Source of the DNA: Cheiracanthium punctorium
Lineage: Eukaryota; Arthropoda; Arachnida; Araneae; Cheiracanthiidae
DNA length: 64,000 nucleotides
Reading direction: 5' to 3'
Assembly: GCA_038373885.1 (NCBI GenBank)
Contig: JAWZYV010013554.1
Location: 1-64,000, forward strand
The position numbers were made by a program, and so were the translations under genes. The stretch's first letter is position 1. The number at the start of each line of letters is the position of its first letter. The notes beneath the pieces are model-generated. The model searched no databases. It was not told the origin of the DNA and saw nothing but the letters and a program-made list of their open reading frames with translations. Below, one piece after another: positions 10,597 to 21,770 of the stretch.

Positions 10597-10629
10597 GAAA
10601 ATCAATCAAATGATGAATTTAAAGATATT
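10597..10629 (+). other. candidate 33-nt microexon, copy 1
   Basis: The 33 bases encoding ENQSNDEFKDI in one frame are preceded by a pyrimidine-rich tract ending TTTTTCAAAG and followed by GTAAGT, a perfect donor. The length is a multiple of three. An equivalent stretch lies 514 bases downstream. No host gene was identified, so this is a prediction from splice-site form only; the whole duplication could also be plain intron DNA. Confidence 0.35.
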
Positions 10630-11110
10630 GTAAGTTACAATGACGAATGTTACCACGATGTGTGTTCGAAGATTGAGTTTGCTATAATATCAGCTTAACT
10701 GCTGAGCGGATTTAGTAATCATTTAAGAGATAATTTAATTTAGCTATGATTAAAGTTAGTATTTTATTACAATAATTAAAATAAATCTGAAGAACATTCT
10801 TTTTTCTTCTAAGTTTTAACCCTTTTAGTTTTGGCCAGCAATATTCATATTTACAGAAAGGGAAATATGGTATATATTGTGATTCAATACTCTTGGGCAA
10901 AATAAATAATAAAATAAAATAAAATAAAATAAAATAAAAAGTAAGGGGTGGCAGAAGGAATCAAGACGGTTCAGCATCATATAGCAATGTGGGGTCGAAT
11001 CTGCTAATTAAATTTACATTGCATTTCATTAATGGTTAAGGGTGGATTTTGTGGCAAATATGTTTTGAAACTGTATTAACTTACACTTTTGATTTTTCTC
11101 TTTTTCAAAG

Positions 11111-11143
11111 GAAAATCAGTCAAATGATGAATTTAAAGATATT
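11111..11143 (+). other. candidate 33-nt microexon, copy 2
   Basis: This stretch has the same acceptor (TTTTTCAAAG) and donor (GTAAGT) as copy 1 and encodes the same ENQSNDEFKDI. The only difference in the 33 bases is A to G in CAA/CAG, which is synonymous in that frame. Duplicated exons of equal length are sometimes spliced mutually exclusively; whether this happens here is unknown. Confidence 0.35.
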
Positions 11144-11776
11144 GTAAGTTACAATGACGAATGTTATCACGATCTGTGTTCGCAGATCGAGTTTGCTATA
11201 ATATCAGCTTAACTGGAGAGCGGATTTAATAATCATTTAAGAGATATTTTAATTTAGCTATAATTTAACACGTTAGTATTTTATTCCAATATATTTTTTT
11301 TTAAATGAAGAACATTATTTTTTTTCTAAGTTTGAACCCTTTTAGGTTTGGCCAGCAGTATTCATAATGTGCAGATAGGGAAGTGTGGTATGTATTGTCA
11401 TTCAAACTCTTGGGGAAAATGAAATCAAATAAATCAAATAAAAATAAAATAAATAAATAAATATGATAAAATAAAGTAAAAATGAGGGGTGGTAGAAGGA
11501 CTCAAGACAGTTCAGTATCATATAATAATGTGGGGTCGGAAATATCGGTTTCGTGTAACTGTCAATAATCCCTTTGAAAAATGAGTTGAAGAACAGTCCA
11601 CTGATTGATAATCTGGCTGTTGGTTAGTCCGGCAGTCCAATAATCGGGCGCTTTCAGGAAAAACATGTTATATTGTTTTAAGATCCGCCGACCACCGTGG
11701 ATATAAACAAGCATGTCCGTTCTTGTGACTTTCCTCCCTCTTTCGTCATTGCTTTCTAGTTCATCTAATGTATTCA

Positions 11777-12273
11777 CCGTAAAAGCACTTATTTTCGCGA
11801 ATATGAAGATATCGGTGATTTCGCAAGCTGAAAATTTAGCAAATTTTATATGAATAGAATGGAATGTTGTAAAATCCCGAGAGTACCTGAATATAGAACC
11901 CCCTTCTGCAAAAGGCATTTTAAGAAACTTCCTTTTGTCCGAAAAGTTCATCCCCCCCCTTCCCATTTTGTATAGCTTCAAAGAAGCTGGTATAAATATT
12001 GCTAGTGAATGAGCTGCCTTCTTTAAGTTGTATCATTGTTTTATATTAAAGAAATAGTTGTATAGTATTCAAGAAGTTGTTTGTAAGAAAGTAAGTTGCC
12101 AAGAAAGAGTTTGTAACTAAGCAATAAATCATCAAATTTTAATATGTGGGAAATTTCGGATTTTTTATTATTATTTGAAGCGAAAAAGTAAAAGTGTTTC
12201 GCGAGGAATTAATTTTCGCGAATACGACGGGATCGCGAAAATCAAAGCCTCGTGAAAATAAGTGCTTTTACGG
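11777..12273. mobile_element. MITE with CGTAAAAGCACTTATTTTCG ends
   Basis: The left terminus CCGTAAAAGCACTTATTTTC is mirrored at the right by GAAAATAAGTGCTTTTACGG, a perfect 20-bp inverted repeat that continues inward as CGCGAA-type motifs. The interior contains additional GTTTCGCGAGGAATTAATTT copies of the end motif and no transposase. The superfamily is not decided because a clear target duplication was not found. Confidence 0.75.
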
Positions 12274-12524
12274 TATTTATTGTCTTCAGCATTGGACAGA
12301 ATGGAGTAACTGTGCTGGTCTCAATATGGCGGATCATTTTGTTGGTTTCTTTTTAAATAGCAGTGAAAGATTTTACTATTACGATTTTACGGATTAAAAA
12401 GTAGAGATGCACAATTGTATGTCGAAATACTTAATACAAAATCTCAACATTCTGCAGTTAAAAGTTTTACGTTTATGTCGAATACGTAATTATTCTAGGC
12501 GCCAACTTTGGCTACATTACCCCT
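12274..12524. other. short stretch, nothing recognised
   Basis: No coding or structural feature is visible. An open frame at 12194-12397 crosses the end of the preceding MITE. Confidence 0.5.
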
Positions 12525-12528
12525 TTAA

Positions 12529-12897
12529 CCCTTTAACGCGCTGTGTTCCCGCTCTGGGAACACCAAATTCTGACGTTTTGACTGTTGCCAGTCACGAAGA
12601 CTAGATTTGATTTCTATAAAAATAGTTGCGGGTGACATAGATCCACGAGAATCCTTTACTGTTTAGCACGTCATTTCCCGTCAAAAAATTCTCACGATTA
12701 TTTTTAACAGTACTGGCATCTGCTGAAAAATGGAAGAACGCGAGAACAGCTGAATAGATTGCCCAACTCTGAAAAAAGGGCATCCGTTGCCATCGCTCGA
12801 CTTAACTACCAGCAAGATGGCGGACGATCAAAACGTTCATCGTGCGCCACAGATCTAGAGACCCTTTTTTTGACGGAAGCTGCCTGTGCCGGGCACT
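12529..12897. mobile_element. TTAA-flanked foldback element, half copy (end B)
   Basis: It begins at TTAA (12525-12528) with CCCTTTAACGCGCTGTGTTC and runs through TTCCCGCTCTGGGAACACC, TTGCGGGTGACATAG and ATGGCGGACGATC. It stops inside the central palindrome (GACGGAAGCTGCCTGTGCC). The distal half and its end are absent. Confidence 0.75.
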
Positions 12898-13189
12898 TTT
12901 CTTTTTTATTACATCAACTAGCTGCTACCCGCTACTTCGTCCGCTTCGGCTTTAGAATTAGGTCCCGAGAGAAATGTAGCATGTGTGAATAACAAATATT
13001 GTTGCGACAAAAGAAACTGCATTTAAATATTATAATAATAAATATTTAAATATTATTATAATAAATAATAAATATTATTTGATTTTTACTTGTTTCAAAT
13101 GAAGTATAATTCATGGTAGTACACTTCATTTAAAATAAGAGAATATGCAGAGTTACTAAATTTAGATTTTTTTCAGGCATTTGGCGAAT
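12898..13189. other. AT-rich stretch with local inverted repeats
   Basis: ATTTAAATATTATAATAATAA is followed by its inverse within 20 bases. No gene is seen. Confidence 0.45.
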
Positions 13190-13985
13190 AGAGACAGTTA
13201 CGACAGTATTTGAGAACTGTTTTGTAAAAGAAATATTTATGCTATATGCATGAATTTTAGTCTAGGTTAATCAGAAATAGAGCAGCTTTCTATTAGTGAA
13301 AAAGTTTTAGAATCGGTTCTGTAGTTACAGAGATACCCAGAGAGCGTAATGTATTAGAATTATTTTGAGTGTTCCTGTAAAGGAACTATTTACGCTACAT
13401 GCATGAATTTTAGCCAATAATACTCAAGAATAGTAGAGCTTACTATCAGTAAAAAATTTTAGGAATCGGCTTAGTACTTACAGAGATGCACGTAGAGCGT
13501 AATGTAATTCTTATTAGGATCCCTGTAAAAGAACTATCTGTGATATATGCATTAAAGGTAGCCTATAACACTTAGGATGCCACCAGTGTCTAAGAAGTTC
13601 TGCTCTCAAAACTGCAAGGCGGGAGGTGCCAGGTTCAAATCCCGCCTGTCGACCTACCCACTCCCAGTTTTCCGTGATTTTCTAAAAAACCTCGCTTAAA
13701 TACGGGCTAGGATCCCTTAGAAAGTCCCCCACAGAGGAATTCCCCATATAAGCCTAGGACCCTAGTGCAGTCAATCGGTCTTAATCCAAAAACAAACAAA
13801 CAATAATACTTAGGAATAATGTAACTTCCAATCAGTGAAAAAAGTTTTAGAATCGGTTCAGTAGCTACAAAATTTCCATAGAGCGCAATGCATTAGAATT
13901 ATTTTGAGTGTCTTTGTGAAAGAATTATTTTTGCTGTATGCTTGAAAGGCTCCCTGTATGTTAATCCAGGGCATAAGCTATTTTC
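13190..13985 (+). repeat. about 150-bp degenerate tandem repeat, RTE-like LINE 3' region
   Basis: The motifs AAAAGTTTTAGAATCGGTTC, AGAGCGTAATG and TGCATGAATTTTAG recur with a 148-153-base spacing over about four units, interrupted by the SINE at 13578-13802. The wording resembles the 3' untranslated repeats of RTE-type LINEs in arthropods (AGCCTATAACACTTAGG, ATCGGTTCAGTAGCTAC); that is family knowledge, not a search result. No reverse transcriptase is present. Confidence 0.6.
13578..13802 (+). mobile_element. tRNA-derived SINE with 13-bp duplication
   Basis: A tRNA-like B box, GGTTCAAATCC, lies at 13632-13642 near the 5' end and the 3' end is an AAACAAACAAACA tail. The element is flanked by ATAACACTTAGGA (13565-13577) and ATAATACTTAGGA (13803-13815), a 12/13 match, the expected LINE-type target duplication. 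A diverged, interrupted relative lies at about 38645-39205. RNA polymerase III would transcribe such an element from the A and B boxes. Confidence 0.8.
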
Positions 13986-14085
13986 ATTACAAATTTTTCC
14001 AAATCCGTTCAACCATTTTTGTGTGATTCAGTCAAAAACATCCAAACACACAAACGCACACCTTTATATTATTGGTATCATTTGG
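13986..14085 (+). mobile_element. RTE-like LINE 3' tail
   Basis: AAATCCGTTCAACCATTTTT, TGTGATTCAGTCAAAAACAT and an ATTATT end resemble the 3' terminus of RTE-type LINEs, and continue the repeat on the left. Confidence 0.5.
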
Positions 14086-14124
14086 AAATTTATGAACTTT
14101 AAGAAACACATCTGGACTTTTCTT

Positions 14125-14296
14125 GGTACTTACGTATTATCCCGGCGGTCATTCTCGCCAAACATTTTTTTCGTCAAATGAGTTGCCAAACTGTTGCCAA
14201 TCGTATTCAAAACCATTAATAATTTCATGTGTCCGGCATTTATTTCGGCAAAAAATAGCTTGTCTTGGCGGACCACCGGGATAATACGTAAGTACC
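14125..14296. mobile_element. MITE, GGTACTTACGTATTATCCCG family, copy 1
   Basis: A near-perfect terminal inverted repeat (GGTACTTACGTATTATCCCG at the left, CGGGATAATACGTAAGTACC at the right) bounds 172 bp. The interior has GGCGGTC, TTTTTTTCGTCAAATG and TCTTGGCGGACC motifs. Related copies lie at 56400-56593 and about 57750-57868. Confidence 0.82.
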
Positions 14297-14599
14297 CTTT
14301 TCTTTACTTATGCTTTTTAATTTGGCGTAAAATCAACGTAATTTCCATGTTTTTCAAATGCATGTGATTTTGCAAATAGAATTTCTGCTTTATTTCAAAA
14401 GCATAAATCATTTTGTGCTGTCTTAATTTCCGTGGTCTGAAAACTGTCTTAATTTCCGTGGTATTTAATGTTTTTCAGATGCACGCGCTTCTTTGTTGAA
14501 GTAATAGCATTCTTGTTAACTGAAAACATGAATCATTTGATACGGGCGAAACTCGCCAAGCATGGCAACGTAAAAACAGTTTTTTATTAATAATTAAAA

Positions 14600-14757
14600 A
14601 TCTAAAACTCTAAGTAGCCTATAACCATCTAAAGGGTCCTATCTGTATCTAAACCAAAATGCATCCCAATCGATTCAGTGCTTTAGGCGTGAAAGCGTCA
14701 TAAACAAACAAACAAACAAACTCACTTTCGCATTTATAATATTAGTTAAGATCAGTA
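14600..14757 (+). mobile_element. RTE-like LINE 3' tail
   Basis: GTAGCCTATAACCATCTAAA leads to CAATCGATTCAGTGCTTTAG and ACAAACAAACAAACTCACTT, then TTCGCATTTATAATATTAGT. This end form is common to RTE-type LINEs. No coding sequence is attached. Confidence 0.6.
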
Positions 14758-15626
14758 TTTATCATTCATTGCAAGATAAAACCAATAGATTGAAGGTGAT
14801 ATTCTAGGCAATTATTAATTCACTAGATAAAGTTTTAAGAAATTAAATTAGACGACACTTCTTTCAAAGTGGTTATTAACAGGTAACAAGCTAAACAGGA
14901 GTGGACCTTTTGCATTATACCCAAAGCGATCATATTACACATTTTCTTTTCTTTCTCTGCTTGTTATTTTACGGGTTTTTTTAATTAGTTTTAACATAGC
15001 ATTAAAAAACATTATGGAAACGGAATTAACGACCTTGCCCTGAAGCTATATCTCCTGCTCGTTAATGAATGCTCTTAAGTCGATTTAAGTCAAACCGCAA
15101 AATACCTCTTCAAAAACTGAGAGACAAAGAAAGCTTTTAAATGGCGCGTGTTATTGAAAGTGTGGGGGGGTTATGGCGGAAAGAGTTGAGTTGTATGCAG
15201 GAGGCCGTTCCGCGAACAAGAAGAAGCTACAGGTGAGGGGAGAGATTGAGTTATTCTCTTCTCCAAAAAAAAAAAAAAAAAAAAAACAAAAACAAAACAA
15301 ACAAAAACAAAAACAAAAAAGAAACAACAACAAAAATCGATCCTCGAATTTTGAAGCGACGCGATGAAGAAATATTTCGTCAAGTGAATAAGGGAAAGAG
15401 AATTGCTTAATGAAAACTAAGGTGAAAACATGCACGGGCACGCATTGATGTTTAAAGGTACTTATTCAGATAGATTTAGTAGCTACTAAACCTGTTGTTC
15501 TGTTACTAATTTAGTAAGAGGGTGGGGATACTAAATATGAGTAAATAGGAATTCAGATACATTTAGTACTAAATAATGGGACCAACACCAAGGGAAGTCA
15601 GGGAAAATGGAGGGATAAGTTAACAG
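14758..15626. other. stretch without a recognised gene; A-rich tract
   Basis: It holds a poly-A/(CAAAA)n tract at about 15266-15335. AGAGTTGAGTTGTA with GGTGAGG-like ends (15183-15245) is weakly repeated at about 19405-19450, which may be a low-copy repeat. Nothing else is supported. Confidence 0.45.
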
Positions 15627-15793
15627 CAGTGGCGTAGCCAGAAATTTTTCAAGGGGGGGGTTACGACTACTACAACTCATATGTATGTATACGTGTGTGT
15701 GATAATGTAGTGAAGAATATACATTTTGTATGGCAAAAAATTTCTCATGGGGGGGTTATGATCCCCCTAACCCCCGTCTTGGCTACGCCCCTG
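15627..15793 (+). mobile_element. hAT-type MITE, GGGGCGTAGCC family, copy 3
   Basis: It begins CAGTGGCGTAGCCAGAAAT and ends CTTGGCTACGCCCCTG. The flanks GTTAACAG (15619-15626) and GTTAACAA (15794-15801) match at 7 of 8 positions, a hAT-type duplication. The 167-bp interior has no coding capacity. Confidence 0.8.
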
Positions 15794-16041
15794 GTTAACA
15801 AGGTAAAGCTAGTAGACCAATCAGAGCGTTTGTTGTTGTTTGTGTCGTCATGTTTGTTGTCAATGTTGCATACTAGCTTTTTAGTTTGCACGTATTTTTG
15901 TTTCATGTGTTCAGTAAGGTCACGTGTTTAGTATCTCTATCTGAATTGACTTTACTTAATTTAGCAACTATACAATTGGTTTAGTAGCTACTAAACCTAT
16001 CTGAATAAATGCCAAATTTGGGTACTTGTGATGTAGTTCAT

Positions 16042-16042
<1 letters not shown>

Positions 16043-16098
<56 letters not shown>
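16043..16098. repeat. (AC)n(TA)n microsatellite
   Basis: AC repeats change directly into TA repeats. The surrounding 15.8-16.58 kb is AT-rich, with poly-G and poly-C runs and no gene. Confidence 0.95.
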
Positions 16099-16592
16099 TA
16101 AATTGATTATATCATTTCAATTCCCTTACTCTAAATCACGAGAGTAGCTATAGGTTTTACATAGGAGAGGTGTCCAGCAAGTGGGTGGAGGTGGGGGGGG
16201 GTCTCCATTGTTGTTATAAAATTGAATTGATTTTTTTTTTTTTTACTATTTCAATTACATGACAAAATTTTAACTATTCCTTATAATAAATTTTCTTTAA
16301 TACTCCTAAAATTATAAAGTTCACAAAATTTATTATTTTTTTTAATATAAAATTCTCAAAATTAAAAAAATTATTGAAATTTGAAATGTAAACTTGCCGT
16401 ATATTATTTTGAGGCACGGATACAAAAAGTGGATATTCGGTCAAGATTAGAATTTTTTCGTCGTTTAAGAAGTGTTTCCAGACCCATTATCCCCCCACCC
16501 CCCACCCCTCCATTATCTACGCCCCTGCTCTAAATTTCCATTCTTTTAACATCCTCAATTCTTCCTTGTTTAGACCTTTTTTTTTCTGTTTA

Positions 16593-16868
16593 ACCCATTT
16601 GTGCCTGGATATTTTTGCGACTTTCTTCGATTTTTACTGATAACAGAAATAATAGATAAATTTCTGATGTCAACTTCTTGAACAAGGGATGATTTCTTTT
16701 AAAATCCTTGTGCATAAAAATCGAAATATCAACATCCTACTGGGTCATGTTAAAATATTTTGTAGAGTTGAGGCTCAATACTCATGAATAAAGCCTAGGA
16801 AAAGTAAATAACCTTTTCGACTAATAGCGAAAATGCCGTCCCAAAAAGGGACACTAGGCATAAATGGG
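16593..16868. mobile_element. TTAA-flanked MITE, CCCATTTGTGCCT family
   Basis: TTAA lies on both sides (16589-16592 and 16869-16872). The termini CCCATTTGTGCCT and AGGCATAAATGGG are inverted repeats. The 276-bp interior contains CCGTCCCAAAAAGGGACAC near one end. A truncated inverted copy is at 40183-40324. The TTAA target suggests piggyBac-type mobilisation. Confidence 0.78.
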
Positions 16869-17132
16869 TTAAAAATATCAATTTTGGATTTCGTTGCCAT
16901 TACAATAATTTATTATTTTTTCTTTTCTTTTCTTTTTTTTTTTTAACGGCGCCTCTTTGTCTTGAACTGTTTAAAAAAATAGATTTCCTCGGAGCTTAAT
17001 CGCAGCTTTCACCTAAATAGCAATCTTCATTACACCTTTCTCTATTATTTCGGCGAATTTGAATGTAAAACTTATTTCCACTGTTTTGCTTCTGCCAGTC
17101 CAAGGCACCCTATTCACCCCATGGACATTTTT

Positions 17133-17983
17133 ACTTTCCGAACATGTACCATGTAAGGAAAGTATTGTAATCATGAAAAAATTCGACTTCGAGATTTTGG
17201 TGTTTTTACACGTTTTGAGGGCTTCTGAATCCATTTATGCTATTTTTACGAGATGTATGTATGTATGTGTGTATGTGTGTGTGTGTGTATGTGTGTGTGT
17301 GTATGTGTGTTTGTGTGTATGTGAGTGAACACGATAGCTCCTGAACGGAGCATTCGATTGAGCTAAAATTGGATATATAGGTCATAAACCACCGTCGCAA
17401 GACCGGTATTGATTTGGGTGTGTATAGGACTTATAGTTTTTCTACAGGGCTACGACAAAGATTTCTTTTACATTATGGCCTATGGGGGGAATTTCTTGAA
17501 AGTGCGCTAGCGTTTAAACGGTAGATTGGATTGAGCTCAAATTGGGTATACATGTTATAAACCACCGTTGCAAGACCGGTATTGATTTTGGTGTGTATAG
17601 GACTTATAGTTTTTCTACAGGGCTACGACAAAGATTTCTTTTACATTATGGCCTATGGGGGGAATTTCTTGAAAGTGCACTAACTAGCGTTTAAACGGTA
17701 GATTGGATTGAGCTCAAATTGGGTATACATGTTATAAACCACCATCCTAAGACCGGTATTGATTTTGGTGTGTATAGGACTTATAGTTCTCTTAAAGGGC
17801 TACGACAAAACTTTCTTTTATGTTATGGCATAATGGCATCTGGGGAGAAATTCTTGAAAGTGCGCAAGCGTTTAAACGGTGCATTCGATTGAGTTTCAAT
17901 TTGGTATATATGTTTGAATTATTCATCGATTGAAATTTATTTAAGTGCTTGGTAATGATCTTAATCGTAAGTGTTCGGAAAGT
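17133..17983 (+). mobile_element. composite repeat with 174-bp internal units, copy 1
   Basis: The ends ACTTTCCGAACATG and AAGTGTTCGGAAAGT form inverted termini. The left end is followed by a hairpin (ACTTTCC ... GGAAAGT) and a GTATG/GTGT microsatellite, then three units of about 174 bp (landmark GACCGGTATTGATT at 17401, 17574 and 17751) containing GTTTAAACGGTAGATTGGAT and TTATGGCCTATGGGGGGAAT. Other copies lie at 24463-25297 (inverted), 28617-29004 (one unit) and 21771-21955 (diverged head). There is no coding capacity and the class is unknown. Confidence 0.75.
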
Positions 17984-18149
17984 CGAGTAGAGTCACTCCA
18001 GATTTTTTTTTTTTGCGGGCTTTGAAACCTGTTATTTGCGTTCTCGCCAATTTGGCTTCAGTCCTTTAAGTGAATTACATCATTTGTTCTAATCCTCACT
18101 GCGTAATTTTGTGCGATGCTACCAGTACCACCCACCGGTAGTTGGTATG

Positions 18150-18501
18150 CAGTAGACACCCCCCCCCCCCGCATATAACACGGTAGATTCATTCCATGCT
18201 AAAAGAATCCGTATTGTAAGGGGGGGGGGTCTGAGCTATACTACACCAGGAGTGCTGACTGGTATAATGGGTGCAAAACTTACTTTGCAGTTCTTAGAAA
18301 CACAATGACGTTTAGTGTTGCCTGTAATTATACGTTATATTAATTACAGGACCCTAAAATGTCATAAAATCAGAACATCTGTCTCATTTTACCGTGCTAT
18401 AAGAGTCTTTTTTAACATGTTATAGGAACACGATTGCAATTTTTTCGTCGTGTTCTACAAATCCGTGTGTGAACCTTGTTATGGGGGGTAGGGGTCTACT
18501 G
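18150..18501. mobile_element. pogo/Tigger-like MITE, copy 1
   Basis: Ends of the form CAGTAGACACCCCC and GGGGTCTACTG, with AACACGGTAGATTC just inside, match the copy at 42558-42885. A TA follows the right end. The interior shares TAGAAACACAATGACGTTTA and GTGTTCTACAAATCCGTG with that copy. The short TIR and TA target suggest a pogo-type element; no transposase is present. Confidence 0.65.
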
Positions 18502-18519
18502 TATTTTAATTTTCTAAAT

Positions 18520-19800
18520 AAACTGTTTTGATTCTCAGCTTGAATATTCATTGAGTGCCACGGTAAAGGTTATTGTGATGGGAAAATCGTAAACCCTTTT
18601 GGACCATGGAATTTGGCCAAAGTTTATTTACTAACATTAAATTCTCTCCAGTTATGCCGTGTACCATGTACAGGGTTAAAGCGCTGAAATAAGGTTCCAA
18701 GTTTCCGATCCGACACTAAACGTCGTTCCTCTGCTAACGGGAGTGGAAATGCTGTTACGTGTGTGAAGGAAATGAATTGTAAAAATAACAACATTGTCAA
18801 TAAAAATCAGAGTATTTTTAAAGAAGCAGTGAGTTAATGCTCACGTTCTGGGCATAACCACTGTTTCTTTAAAATATGGATCAATGAAAGAACATTCAAA
18901 GAAACAGTGAGTTAATGTTTTATTTATCTCATATTCATGTATTTTTGTTTTTCCGAGTCTATGAGAACGCTGAAAATAACTTTAGTTTTCGTTGAATTGT
19001 TGAATTCAACAATTTAAGTGGGAGCAACGGACTGTTTTAATACGATAACATTAGTGCTAAAAATGAAATTTACTTATTATTATTTTTTTTTTAAGTAGAA
19101 AAAAGATATCGTATTTAATACAAATAAGAATTAATATTTTTTAAAAATTTGTGTAATTTAGTTGCCATATTCTTGCAGAACAATACTGCCTCACGTCATA
19201 CCGAGAAATGCATGCGCGTTTGTTGTAAGAGACCCACAAAATCCGTTTCGAAGAACCCTGACAAAACCTTAATAACGCAAAGTGTTTTAAAAAGTCTAGT
19301 AAAATTCTTCAAACGAACGCTTTCGAACCGATTGAACCGTAACCGCAACACTTTCCGAAAAGAGACAAAAGGCTTAAACGAGCGTGATATTGTTAAAAGG
19401 GCAGAGTTGAGTTGTAGGAAGGTTCCGGAGCAGCTAGAGGTGAGACGGGAGATTTTGAGCAAATACACACAAACCACCACCTTCCCTTCCTTTAAATAAT
19501 ATTGATTTTTCTGCCTAAGTAAGGGGGATGAAGGGAAATTTCGAAACGTGAACTTAAATTGATTAGGATAATTGTAATTAAAAGATTATTTTTCGTTTAT
19601 GAAATGATTTAAAATTTATCCGAGTCTTGGTGCTCGATATAAAATGACTAAATGTATAAATTTAATAATTAATTTTCAATTTCTTGCAGATTGTAGGAGT
19701 GTACGCATAAATGTATAAGTTATAAATATGTAAATTAAAAAAAATTAGTTATGTATTGGTATTGAAAGCTGTTAAAACTCTGTAATTCAAAAGTAATTCT
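18520..19800. other. stretch without a recognised gene
   Basis: The 116-codon plus frame and 94-codon minus frame at 19149-19499 overlap each other and show no family motif, so I do not call a gene. A short piece (19405-19450) resembles 15183-15245. Confidence 0.45.
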
Positions 19801-20290
19801 TTTTTTTTTCCGAAAGTCCAACTGTTAATGACTATGTCATTTTATCTCTCACCCCTTTATTAAAAATGTGACATAAAAATGAGACACGAAAATGCGACAT
19901 AAAAGTAAGAATAAATGTCCGCTGAAAATGTTAGTATGTGATACGTAAACCACTGATTTCTATAAGCTCCGTAAAGTTGCATTTAGTTGATAAAATGATT
20001 GTTTAAAAATTTCATCCGTTTATTTAAATACTATTAGTTCACAGCAGCTTTAATCTATTGTTGCAATATTTCGTAAGCTGTAGAATATGCATCACATGTA
20101 TTTTTCTATAGATAGGTTACACTCCTAAAAACTTACCAGGCGAAATACACGAAAGATGAGAGATAAAATGACATGGCCAGTTGATACCGTTTTAATATGG
20201 CTATAATGAAACTAAAAATTAGGGGGGTTCAGGGGGGGGGGTGTCTCCCGCTGACGAGGCTCGAACAGCCGAGTTTATGTAGATTTAAAT
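19801..20290 (-). repeat. dispersed repeat, inverted partner of 7.5-7.95 kb
   Basis: TTAAATACTATTAGTTCACA, the GATGCATATTCTACAGC module (inverted), TAATGAAACTAAAAATTAGG and CTCGAACAGCCGAGTTTA match the 7545-7950 element in opposite orientation. Here the inner module is present once instead of twice. Confidence 0.65.
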
Positions 20291-20714
20291 TTCTCTATTC
20301 TAAAAAAAAGTAAAGGCCGCTGTCGACGCTGTCAGAGCTTGTTGACCTATCTTCTCCTAAACCGTGGGGATTTGAATTTCGAGAAACATGTTCCCGAATG
20401 CGGAAAACTCCGAGGAACCTGATTAGGTGACATAAATTTCGAAAATCGAATTATTTTAGAAGATATGAATAAAAAACTGAAAAAGTAAAACATAATGGTT
20501 GCCAGATTTGGCATAAAATCATTCATCCCTTTGCAACAAACCTATTCCAAGTATGTAGAATCGCGTGAAATTGTCAAACATCAAGTAGAATTACATCCAT
20601 TTTACGCCAAATTAAAAAGTATATGAAATAAGTAACTCAAAATGTGTTACACAAAGTTGACAATTTTCAAATAGTAAGTTCGCTTAGACAACAGGAGTTT
20701 AGAATTAGTGATTG

Positions 20715-21012
20715 TTTGCCAGGAGAGGACAGCTCGCGTCACTGAATGTGTCGCTTAGAGCTACATATACGTCCTTCCCGTAATTTCCCGCCAGAATTTG
20801 GAACCTCATCAGAAGGTGGGGGACTTCTGAATATTGGCACCCCTCGGAAACTGCTAGCGACCGCCGAGAGGACTTTCGGAACCACGGATTTAACGTGCAC
20901 GTACGCCGCATGTACACGGTGGTCATTACACGGTGGTCTGGTACGCCGGTATCGAACCCACAACCTTCCGGTTACGAGTCCAACGCCTTAACCACTGGGC
21001 TACCACGGCCCC
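20715..21012 (-). mobile_element. tRNA-derived SINE
   Basis: Read on the minus strand from 21012 the sequence starts GGGGCCGTGGTAGCCCAGTG, followed by an anticodon-like CTCGTAA loop and a B box in TGGGTTCGATACC. This is a clear tRNA-like head with A box at about 20992-21005 and B box at about 20949-20960. It lacks a proper 3' acceptor stem and continues into an unrelated body (TTCAGAAGTCCCCCACC, TTCTGGCGGGAAATTACGGG), so it is a SINE and not a tRNA gene. It shares TGCACGT...AAATCCG with the 55.7-kb element. Confidence 0.75.
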
Positions 21013-21770
21013 AATAGAATTAGTGATTATACGTTTTTCCAAAACAGAATAACTAATATCTTGAAAATGAAAAATAATTAAAATGCAGATTATTTTAAAG
21101 CCGGTTTGGTCCAGCCGGATTATTGGCTACCAGTAGAAATATTTGGCGGCGTTAACTATGTCATTATAGCAGTTATAGTACACTCTGGATATTTGCCAGC
21201 GCGGCGAGATGGTATAATTCGTGGCGCTAAGTACGCCAATCTGCAAAGGATTATGTAAATGAAAATATGGATAACGGCTTTCCGGTAACCTTACATGAGC
21301 AGTAATTATAGGTTGTGAGCATGTGTAAATCGCCAAATAATGAAAAGTCGCCATGGGTGGCAAGGTATCCTAGCTGTTCCGTAGTTTTTATCAAAGAAAA
21401 CATATGAAGTACTGTTTTCTTAGAGCTAATTATTAACTATACATATTCGCAAGTCGCCAAATTATGAGAATTCTCCATAATTGGCTAATACGCAAGGCGT
21501 CCCATGGGTTTCACATAATTACAAATAGTGCGAGGTTTAAATTTTTATGTTCCAAGCAACATGCAAGAACCAAGCAATGTGTAGCTCGTCAACATTCTAT
21601 CTTATCCAACGTTTGGGCTTTGTTGAAATTATGTCTTTTTTTACGAATAAGTCTTTTTAGGAGCCAAATGCTTCATACGAAATAAGAGCGTAGCGAGTCT
21701 AAGGGCCTTGGCCCCTAGAAAAATTTGACTTTTGTAGAAGCAGTGAATGCAAAGTATGCAGAGTATTTTT
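21013..21770. other. AT-rich stretch, nothing recognised
   Basis: No supported feature is visible. Confidence 0.5.

Larger units (their letters stand above)
10483..11535 (+). repeat. 514-bp tandem duplication
   Basis: The block starting TGCTAATTAAATTTACAT (about 10492) recurs at about 11001, and internal landmarks are offset by exactly 514 bases (CAAATATGTTTTGAAACTGT at 10541 and 11055). The copies differ by scattered substitutions and small indels. Each copy ends with a fragment resembling the internal part of the TA-flanked MITE at 60117-60560 (CTCTTGGGCAAAAT, GGGGTGGCAGAAGGA, AATGTGGGGTCG). Each also contains the exon-like 33-mer described separately. Confidence 0.85.

Noticed and set aside
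11562..11981. 139-codon minus frame
   Set aside because: It spans fragments of different repeats, including part of the 11777-12273 MITE, and shows no protein family pattern.
19149..19499. 116-codon plus and 94-codon minus overlapping frames
   Set aside because: The overlap on opposite strands and lack of any recognisable domain make a gene call unsafe.
20948..21012. apparent tRNA gene on the minus strand
   Set aside because: A and B boxes are present but there is no matching acceptor stem and a SINE body follows; it was called a SINE.
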